Assembly: GCA_039566865.1 (NCBI GenBank) | Contig: CM076949.1 | Location: 16,468,501 to 16,532,500 of the forward strand | Direction of reading: 5' to 3' | Length of the DNA: 64,000 nucleotides | Source of the DNA: Aurelia coerulea | Taxonomy: Eukaryota; Cnidaria; Scyphozoa; Semaeostomeae; Ulmaridae | In this document: positions 55,989 through 64,000 of the stretch, one piece after another | How positions within the stretch are numbered: position 1 is the stretch's first letter | Layout: each line of letters starts with the position of its first letter | Position numbers and translations under genes: made by a program | The notes under the pieces: generated by a model | Told to the model about the DNA's origin: nothing | What the model saw: the letters and a program-made list of their open reading frames with translations, nothing else | Databases searched by the model: none

Positions 55989-57220
55989 TGGTCTGAACCT
56001 AATAAAATATCAATGTTTGCTGTTTGTCTTGGGTAGCTATCAGCTAACTTTAATCCCTTTAAATATCGATACTTTGAAATATCCACTGGAACTGCTTCCA
56101 GCGGTGTGCATACCTTATCCACTGCCCATGCACTTACATCAGCTGACTTACTGCCATCTAATGCTGTCAAAGTAAATTTGAAATTTCTCACTTTAATTGT
56201 TCTTGATTGACCACCATGCATGTGTATTGTCATCAATGTTGATGGTCCCTCAGACTGCATTCCTAATGAATCAGCTATGTCCTGCTTTATGTATGAGTGA
56301 TCACTTCCACTGTCTATCAGAATCCTGACATCTGTTTCAGTTCCATTCTGAATCAACTTTGCCTTTGCGGTGGGTAGCAGCCTCATCTTATTTTCTGAAT
56401 CTGCTTTCAAAATACCATTCATAACTCCAACATGGCTTTTTACTGTAGCTTCTACTCTCTCAGAAGAACTGACCTTTTCATCTTTGGTTACTTCTGTCTT
56501 GGGACTCGAACTTGCTCTGTGTAGTAATGTATGATGCTTTCTCTGACATCCCTCAATCATGCATCCTTGACTCATACAACGTGAACTATAATGTGTGGAA
56601 CTTACAGGTTTCAAGCAATTGAAACACAATCCTTTATCTTTAACTGTCTGTATCCTTTCATCGACTGACTTCTTCTTGATTGCATAAGAATTCTTTGATT
56701 CATGATTTTTCTCACAAAAACCACATTTACTTTGATTACTGCGACCTTGTCTGACAGTTTCTTGAATACTTTGAGCTGCTAATGCCGTTGCTGATGAAAA
56801 CCTACTGTCCCCTTGATCCTTGTTTTGTATACATGGCGTATTTGACATTCTGGAATGAGTTGAACGGTTTGGAGTCGACTTCTCTATGGCTTCTTCAGAC
56901 ATTACATGTGACCGAAGAAAATCGAAGAAAAACTCTGCCGTAACTCTCTTATCTTCTTCTTCATTCTCTAGCTTGGAAAGTTCATACTCCCACTTTCTCC
57001 TAATGTCATTTGGCAGCTTACTTTGGAAAATTGGGACAAGAATTCTGTGACACACTTCCAGGTTTGGCTCATACTGTTCCAAAGTGTGATATCTATTAAC
57101 CAAAGTGTCATACAAGTATCTCAGTGACTGTGCAGTCACCCTTTCTCTCTTCTCTATGTTGAGTATCGATTCGACCAAATGTTCAACGACTAAACGTTGT
57201 CTACCATAACGCTTCTTCAA
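55931..57220 (-). pseudogene. BEL gag end, zinc fingers and aspartic protease
   Basis: 429 residues. The start continues the DUF1759-type gag region. Zinc-finger cysteines lie at CGFCEKNH and CFNCLKP...CMIEGCQRKHH. The protease has ILIDSGSDHSYI with the DSG triad, followed by the conserved LLGSDQWG. The upstream half of gag is separated by the DNA element at 57239-58995. Confidence 0.9.
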
Positions 57221-57238
57221 TGCATCTATGGCCTTTAA

Positions 57239-58995
57239 AGTGAAAATGACGCGAAAATTTTTATTGTCTTATCTGATGCATTAAATATCGCTGATCACGA
57301 TGGTGAATTTAATTTTTCGATTTACGCTTTTATTTCGCTGGAAAATGGGGTTAAAGAGCCCCCACTCTGCTTCAAAAAGTGGCGGCAGTTCTGCGCGGTC
57401 TAACCGTTGAGTACCAGATCTCTGTGACGTAAAGTGTTTGGGCAACGATACCTCGATACACAAAACAACATGAAAACTGGCCATAAAAGATAAAGTTCGG
57501 CTTGATTTTCCACCTTTATACCCAATTTAAACCGATAAATTTTCATCCAGATATCTCCAGTTACTCCAGACAAGGTATGCAACGAACTTTTTGGAGGTTT
57601 TTCGCACTAAAATGTTTCTATAAAGTGGCATGTTTGGAAGGGATATTACGCGCGATGACATGAAAGTGAAAGCATATTTCGCAACACATCCCACACACAG
57701 GTCAAAGTTTCCAAAACAAAAATAAACATTACGTTTGTGACTATTTAATAAACCTTTAGATAAACAAACGTTACATGTTGCGACTATTTTAGTAGGTTTT
57801 GCCATATAAATGGATTGGTTTGGGTGCTTCTAATCGATAAAGCCTTCCAAGTGAAGCCGTGAAGCCGAAGGAAGGCGAGACAGGGTTCCAGACCATGACC
57901 ATAGGCCATCAGACAGCTCCGTATATTTTGGTCTGGTTCGATTGGATATAACGGATGATAAAGCTGTAAACTTACCCAAGAAAGCTCGTCCTCTACCAAA
58001 ATCTAAGCCATGAAATGTTCACAAAATATGATTATGGAGGAAAGTATTGCTGTGCCGGGTTACCAAACAAAATGAGCTGACAAAATCGAAGTTCGATGCC
58101 TGCTGGCATTACCCACCATCGGTTACCAAAGGATCCAGAAGTGCGAAGACAGAGAATTCATTTCATAAAACGAAATCATTTCATTTCATTCTTTATTTTG
58201 TTGCAACTGACTTCCAAAGAACGCATGCCTCCCTGCGTGAATTTAATACCGAAGATATGAAAAACTTCCTTCGACGTGTTTACGATACAACGCAGTTTGA
58301 CAAGGAAGCAACCAGGCAGTCCAGACAAACGAATGGTTATTAGACTATTGTATCTTATTGCTTTTACTTACGTCATTCTCAAAGAAAGATCCAATATCTC
58401 GCTGTTGGAAATAATACCCCTTTGAAAAGTGAAAAGTACAATAACCTTGGGCATGTTGACTTCAACTGCCCTGTTCCTAAATATTTCATCAATGCTACGG
58501 TCCTTCAGACCAAACGTTTTTTAAATTTGAAACCAAGCTCTTTGATTCTTTTTCGGTGGGTAGGTACTGCAAACCAATGACTTCGGCCCTCCTGTAGCCC
58601 TCCTGTGGGGGGAATTTGATATCTTACTACCTTTGTAAAAGCGGTTTAAAATAAACAAAACTTATTAAAAATTAAATTTTCTATCATAGTTGCTAAAGGC
58701 CACTGCAGCCAAAGGAAGGGAAACTGAAGGCAAGGAAACACCCGAAACACAAGAACCGAAATTTAGCTGTTATCTCTCACTGGTCGACTGACTGCTTGCT
58801 TAGGCCCCAAACACTTTACGTCACAATTCAAAACCCGCCCCAGACTTCCCGGACACTTTTTCGACGAAACAATCAATTTCAAAACGCTAATATCTACGAA
58901 ACGACTTAGAATTTGAAAGTCTACAGTTTAGATTCGAAATCAGCGTACTTGAATTGACTAACATCGACAATAAAAATTTTCGCGTCATATTCACT
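57239..58995. mobile_element. TTAA-target DNA element inside BEL gag
   Basis: 1,757 bp flanked by TTAA (57235-57238, 58996-58999). Inverted ends of about 30 bp with one mismatch, starting AGTGAAAATGACGCGAAAAT. A subterminal inverted repeat, ACGTAAAGTGTTTGGG, occurs near 57430 and, inverted, near 58805. TTAA targets mark piggyBac and Kolobok; the ends lack the piggyBac CCC start, so Kolobok or an undescribed group is more likely. No transposase seen. A minus-strand frame at 57527-57805 has CNVC and CVGC pairs, of unknown meaning. Confidence 0.85.
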
Positions 58996-59197
58996 TTAAG
59001 TAATTGGAACACGTAACTTCAATGTATTCAATGGCTTTTCTGGCAGATCCTTTGACATATACTCTCAGATAATTGAATTTCTCTCTCTCACTTAATGCAT
59101 TGTTCTCGTGAATACAACATTTGAACTGATCCCACCATGAAACCCATTCTATCATGTTGCCATGAAACTCCTGCAGCGTAAACTTGGGTAATTTCAA
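58991..59197 (-). pseudogene. BEL gag, DUF1759 N-terminal half
   Basis: LPKFTLQEFHGNMIEWVSWW, then HENNALSEREKFNYLRVYVK and ARKAIEYI: the standard beginning of the Pao gag core. It is cut by the TTAA element; deleting that element with one TTAA would rejoin it in frame with 55931-57220. Confidence 0.9.
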
Positions 59198-59445
59198 ATT
59201 GCTACTTGAATTTGATTCTCTGTATTCCTTTAAGGTGTCTTATCCTCGATTGATCTCTGCTCTGCTTCCTCGTCCTTAGTCAGTTGTGAAATAAATCGTT
59301 CCACTTTTCTCGATGCACGCAGGATTCTTTGTTGAAATTCTGTCCAGACTCTTATCTCCTTATCTACTATACTTACATCAATCTGTAGAGTAATGATTTC
59401 TTGAACTATAGACCCACATTGTTCTTCTTTTTCATTTAATCGATG

Positions 59446-60374
59446 TTACGAATTCTCCATTTCAGCTTTTGATACTTCACCATGATTAAACTCAGAAATC
59501 TCTAACAGTATCATCTCTATCGCTGAACCATGAAACTTGTACTTTCTACGAAGCTTCTCCATCTCATTGGAATTACTTACATCATCACTGGTCGTGTCTG
59601 CAGTAACAGGGGCTTTGTGCTGCACTGCCTCCAATGTTTTCTTACTCCAGCTATTTATCTTTAAATCCATGTCTTTCTCCATTTGATAGACCATATTTGA
59701 TTGTGTTTTCATTAAAACTTTCATTTCATTAATTTCCTGAACAATATTGTCATGATCACTGTTTCCTCCATGTCCGTTATCTCCTCCATGTCCGGCAAAC
59801 TCATATTCTCTGTGATCTGTGTCATACTTTAATTCATCTGAACTAACTTGAAAACGAGGATGTCCGTTATTTGAAAATTGTCCGGTTTGTATGGTCTGTC
59901 CGCTGTGTTCCCTACTTCGCTGTCCATTATCACGAAATTGTTCATGCAAAAACGTGTCTTCGTCTCTTTTATCACCACTGTACTTCGAATGTCCGAATAG
60001 GTCGATGTCCGGATCTTCAAACTGTACGCTAAGCAAATCCTGCTCCAAAACCCGATTTCTATCACGAATTGATGACGTCGTATCCAAACGTGAACGCACA
60101 GACTTGTTTATCTCTTCAATATTCGGCAATAGACGCGGTATCCTCGACGGAGTTTTCGAAATCGACTCATTTTTATCTGGAGACTTTTCACCACGAACGG
60201 AATCCTCAGGAGAACCCCCTTGGCTCGTAATCAATTCCCTTTTGGTGACTTGTACAGCCTTTGAATCAGCTCTGCCTTTCTCCCCGTGGCTGGCAATGCA
60301 TTCCTCTCCAATTCCCTTCGGAGCTCCGCGACATTCAGTTTCAAAATATCTTTATACAATTGATCCGACGACAT
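59446..60374 (-). pseudogene. BEL gag N-terminus with SAP-like motif
   Basis: The likely start is the ATG at 60372-60374. The first 50 residues hold LNVAELRRELERNALPATGR followed by KAELIQRL, a SAP-type helix-extension-helix DNA/RNA-binding motif common at the start of Pao gag. The frame changes near 60232, after which a 262-residue acidic, low-complexity region (GHGGDNGHGGNSDHDN) runs to 59446. Sequence from 59445 to 59198 continues in yet another frame. Confidence 0.8.
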
Positions 60375-60964
60375 TGTCCCATGAGTAATACAAATAACAA
60401 TTTCCACGAGTAAATTATACAGTAACAATTGATTATCAAAGTGTAACACGAGCGATTCGATTTTCAAACAAAGGTGATCCAAATCTTCATCTTGAGCGAG
60501 TAAACAAAGTCCAATAACAAATAGCAGCAACACGAACTGTCCAGTGAAAACAAATATTGACTAAGCAAACTAAGAAACTATTCAATTCAACTTAGCACAA
60601 CAAGTTACAAATTCATTTAAGTTTTGTGTAATAATTGCTATGAATTACACAACCAATCTCAACAAGAAAGAAAGCAAGCAACTCTTAGCTTTCTAAATTT
60701 CTAACAAGCACAAAAACGCTTCGCGCAAAAACACGCACTAAGACGCAAGCAAAATTCAATGCAACATACAGATACCTCATGTAAATGCAACAAACAGGAA
60801 AAAGATACATCGACGTAATACGCAAAGTTCCCCACGCACATTAGCACATAGCAAGGTACAACACATCATGTCGAAATAATGTCAGTACCAGCGAAATAAG
60901 CTAAGTTCAAGGGAGGAAACTTCACGTAATGCGTCAACAAAACTGATAGTTTAACAATATTAAC
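60375..60964 (-). other. BEL 5' leader
   Basis: AT-rich untranslated sequence between the primer binding site and the gag start. No features beyond short A-runs. Confidence 0.6.
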
Positions 60965-60979
60965 TACCCTCTGCTACCA
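60965..60979 (-). promoter_or_regulatory. BEL primer binding site, initiator tRNA-Met type
   Basis: The minus strand reads TGGTAGCAGAGGGTA directly after CCACTACA. It is near-perfectly complementary to the 3' end of eukaryotic initiator tRNA-Met (...CCTCTGCTACCA). This fixes the point where a 5' LTR must end. Confidence 0.85.
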
Positions 60980-62469
60980 TGTAGTGGATTTGACGTGCGG
61001 CCCATAAACACAAAAACTAAGATGTATCTTTCAAGTTTCCTAAAATATTTCAATTGATTAAATGCATCAAAACACAACGAAATTCATGTCAATCAGTTGT
61101 TTAGTCCTCCTTCAACTTGAATCCCAACAAACACGGAAAATATACGCTCACCAACACCATGCCGTCATCGATTGGGCTTGGGTCGCAGACTTGGGACTAG
61201 GCCTATCGTACGTCACTTTCTTGGAATGCGCGCTCTCTCTTTCGTTGCTCTTTTCTCGTCCGTCTTGTGCTCTTCCAAAACAACAACTCCCTCCTGTTTT
61301 TCTAACTCTGTCATAGGACAAGTTTTGCATAGCTCCTGGGAAAACGAATCGGCGCACACCGCCAACACACGAGGAAACTGCATGCAGAAGAAACGCCAGC
61401 TAAACGTCACCAGGGACGAAACGTTCTGGGGGTCTCCTGAGTCTCGATGACTTCCTTACAGATTTCCTTTGAGATTCGTGAACAAATAGTTCTTTCTTTC
61501 AAATAGTACCAGTTCTTCAAATAGCTCTATCGGCTTTCCGAAAGATTATAGTTTTCATTGATTTGAGTTGGAAGATTGCTTCCTTCTCAGATTGTGAAAG
61601 GTTTTCAATGTTATTTTCGGAGTCGTTGTATTAAATCTCGATGCACAGCACTGAAGTATTCCACTAGGGGCTTATAATCGACCTCCGGTGGATAGGGTAG
61701 GGTGGGGTAATGTGGGTATACCGGGTAATGTGGGTCTATTGAGCTTTTTGCTAGAAATATCCTTCCTTGTTAAATGGAAGAAAGGTTGGCTATTCTTCTT
61801 TTAATGTCTACATGAAAAACTGCCTTTTACATAAAATTTTCGTCTTAGATGTATCTCCACTCGTTTTATAAAATAACTTTACTGAACGGCCCATTGCGCA
61901 AGAATCTCAAAGCCCAGGAAAACTTTCTCCTGCCACTGTTGTTTTGCTTTTCTCGTCAATTTAATGACCATGAGGTGAGAGTTTGGTCTTTTAGAAATTA
62001 AATAACGTTTATTTGGAAGTCATTGTCGCGATTGTTCTCTTTGTGTTTATTTTTTACCAGGTGGGGTAATGTAGGCCTATACTGAGAATTCAGCCGTAAT
62101 TCAAATTCAACGAAGCCTTGTACATCAGCTCATGGATGTACACGGGTTAGACATCACAAATATGGATTAAAGAGATTTGTGTGAATTGCTATTGCACGGA
62201 ACTTCTGATTTGAATGTAGTCTAGAATAGAATGATTATTGAGGTAACAATATCCTTCATTGAACGATCCAAGAGATTTTGCTAGCAACTCTTTTCAAGTA
62301 AATTCATACCAGTGACTTCCCTCTGTTTCTCTTTTCCTTTCTTGGATTTGGATTGGATTTTTGTTTTTAATGTTGATTTTTTTTGTTTACTCTTGTTTGT
62401 CTCTCGTTGTTTTGATTGTTGTCTGTTTGTTCGTTTTACTTTTTGGAAATTGTGTGCCTTAAGTTGTAA

Positions 62470-62525
62470 GTCCCATCTGCAGGGGAACCAGGTGACCCCG
62501 TGTCTTTTCCCGCTGTGGATGGGAC
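62470..62525 (+). repeat. Structured retroposon tail hairpin, type ii (right)
   Basis: Mirror of 12728-12783: GTCCCATC...GATGGGAC stem, loop GGTGACC...GTGTCT, then AT-rich sequence and an A-run at about 62566-62572. Confidence 0.6.
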
Positions 62526-62613
62526 CAATAATGTATTATAGTTAGTTTAGATTTTACTTGATATAAAAAAAGCCTTGAATTGCTTAAAATTTTTGAACTC
62601 ATATTCATCTTGC

Positions 62614-63787
62614 AGGGCCTCTTTTAACATGCAAACTGGGGGGGGGGGCAAAAGCCCCCCAGTCCTCATGCTTGCCCCCCCAGTTACACGTTTTTATAAT
62701 ATTTTGCCCCCCCCCCCAGTAGATGGTCCCTTTTTTCTTTTTGCTGTGTTTGGCCTTTGAACTTTTCACTGTGAAAGCGAAAGGTGTAACCCAAAAGCAA
62801 TAAATATGCTAATGTTTCTGTATATTGGACAAGCCTCTCTTTGCTCCATTTGATTTAGACAGGAGGCCGCTGCTATGACGGTATTGCAAGCATTATCCAA
62901 ATGGCCAGATCTAGATATGTGGTCTTCACGGTAATTTTTGCAAAGAAAGGCCTAATGCTGCAAGGATGAGGCTCTAAAGAGAGCAGAAAATATAAAATGA
63001 CGCAGCGAAATGTCGTAAGATTAAAGAGTTCTTCACCGTGGATAACTCATCACAAGCAGAGCCGAGGAGAGGGGTTTAGTGGAATCTAAATCTGGGGCCC
63101 GTGGCCATAGCAGCCCATAAACAATAACTCGCTTTTAAAAAATATGTCTCAAAATTTGGGTCGCTACACCAGGGCCAGTGATCAAAACAGGGTCCCTCGA
63201 TAATTTCTCAGTGTGTCATAATATGTTAAAAATCAAAGGGATGCAGAGAAAATGATAGTTCCATACGTTCTCTTATAAGCAGTAGCAGTTAATTACGCCA
63301 ACTGAGCCATTGAAATAACGTACCGGATGATCTTAGAAGATATTTTCCGCATTCAATTATTCAAATTGTTGCTAAATCCGGAAGATCATACTATTTATTG
63401 ATTTTTCTAATGTTCTAGATACATTTGACTTTGATAAATTATATTTCGTTGGAAAATGCACGAAAGGAGCCTGAAACGTCAGGAATCTCCTCGCACAGAA
63501 GAATACGTAAGGGCATTTCATTTTCTTTATTGTTCCGTGCGAGAAATTTCTTTATGATTTGATCAAGCGTTTCTGGCCCATTTTCGGGCATTTTGCAACC
63601 AAGAAATTTCGCAAAGTCAGATTTACCTATATTTCCAGTGCTCATAAAAACAGAAGAAAATTACAAAATGCTTCAATTTCTGAGCTATCAAGCAAGACGT
63701 GTTCCTTTCCAAACCATCAAGTACTCTTGGTGCTATGAATTTTCAAATGTGAGAACTTTTTATAACTCACACCCGCCGGTTTATGTT
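62614..63787. mobile_element. Unclassified insertion element, copy 2 (right arm only)
   Basis: Matches 13-1178 in the same orientation. Flanked by TTCATCTTGC at 62604-62613 and 63788-63797, and the left arm shows the empty site near 12650. It lacks the last ~155 bp of copy 1. The 68-residue minus-strand frame at 63439-63645 is unchanged from copy 1. Confidence 0.88.
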
Positions 63788-64000
63788 TTCATCTTGCCAC
63801 GTTGTTTTCTGTCTGAAGTGCGAAAACAGGTTTCGTATTACCACAGTTGCAGCCTTGTAACCAGTAAATTGGAGTAAACATTCTGCAAACATTTTATTTG
63901 ACTGTTATTATAAAATTCGATCACTGACTTGCAAGTCGCAACGATGGTGGATCACAGCATAATGACCGTATTTTTATTTTCGTCGCGGGAACGGGATTGC

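Larger units (their letters stand above)
52653..60979 (-). mobile_element. BEL/Pao retrotransposon, 5' and central part
   Basis: Minus-strand element from the primer binding site (60965-60979) through gag, protease, RT, RNase H and integrase. It is cut at the junction with the inner palindrome (52653); its last ~350 bp are at 14865-15218. It has several frameshifts and a 1,757-bp DNA element in gag, so it is dead. Its flanks are the inverted outer arms, not direct LTRs. Confidence 0.93.
60978..64000 (-). repeat. Outer arm of the giant inverted repeat, right
   Basis: Reverse complement of 12497-14866, starting at TGTAGTGG (60980) beside the primer binding site. It lacks the pogo-like element and carries the unclassified element (62614-63787) and about 60 extra bp near 63853-63911. 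It continues beyond the window. Confidence 0.92.
61692..64000. mobile_element. TA-flanked GGGTAGGGTGGGG element, right arm, cut by window end
   Basis: Mirror of 12136-13554. Only the GGGTAGGGTGGGGTAATGTG end is inside the window. It is interrupted by the element at 62614-63787. Confidence 0.6.

Noticed and set aside
14860..60979. The split BEL as two unrelated BEL fragments, or as an inversion of one element
   Set aside because: The two parts are complementary in the protein with no overlap beyond six bases, and both lie on the minus strand. An inversion through the element would put them on opposite strands.
13..63787. The direct repeats 13-1178 and 62614-63787 as LTRs or TSD-bounded ends of a single 63-kb element
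   Set aside because: Each copy has its own different 10-bp flanking duplication, so they are two separate insertions. Their ends also lack TG...CA and no primer binding site or polypurine tract adjoins them.
12497..64000. Simple fold-back read or missed-adapter artefact as the full explanation
   Set aside because: Arms from one folded molecule would be the same. These differ by base changes, array length and at least five complete insertions with target duplications. A join of two haplotypes is not excluded and is kept as an open alternative.

Overview
The window is eukaryotic, AT-rich and almost entirely built of mobile DNA. I find no host gene, no rRNA and no intact tRNA gene. The mix of transposons (Gypsy and BEL/Pao LTR elements, several 5'-truncated LINE tails, hAT, PIF/Harbinger, pogo-like and TTAA-target DNA elements, many small foldback elements) fits an invertebrate animal, most likely a cnidarian such as a coral or anemone. 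That placement is inference, with modest confidence.

Layout. 1-12,496 is a left flank. It holds an unclassified 1.3-kb insertion (13-1332), small foldback elements (1466-1636, 2255-2440, 4059-4406), a young complete Gypsy retrotransposon on the minus strand (5407-9910) and a compact multi-hairpin sequence (11711-11837). From 12,497 to the right end the window is one side and then the other of a very large inverted repeat. The inner arms are 15,219-33,189 and 33,809-52,645, around a 619-bp spacer (33,190-33,808). The outer arms are 12,497-14,866 and 60,978-64,000 and continue past the window end. Between inner and outer arms lies one broken BEL/Pao element, all on the minus strand. Its 5' and central part is at 52,653-60,979 and its last ~350 bp at 14,865-15,218.

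The main result is the nesting. The whole inner palindrome (about 37.4 kb) sits inside the BEL pol gene between two copies of the same six bases (CAGAAT in the BEL sense), as if inserted as a unit. The BEL internal region is itself flanked by the outer arms, which start exactly at the primer binding site on one side and the polypurine tract on the other, but in inverted orientation, where normal LTRs would be direct repeats.

The inner arms carry the same content in mirror order: a structured retroposon tail, a TTTCTTA-rich foldback family in seven copies per arm, a 68-bp tandem array with an 816-868-bp hAT-like element in it, three decayed LINE tails, a tRNA-like sequence, and a 98-bp tandem array with a 462-bp hAT-like element in it. 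The arms look roughly 1% different by eye and have collected separate insertions. The left has a 999-bp LINE and a 593-bp pogo-like element. The right has a 1.23-kb LINE carrying a 538-bp Harbinger-like element, and a second copy of the 1.2-kb unclassified element. The 68-bp array is also longer in the right arm by about 11 units. The structure is therefore either old enough to diverge, or two haplotypes joined head to head by the assembly. Both are considered below.
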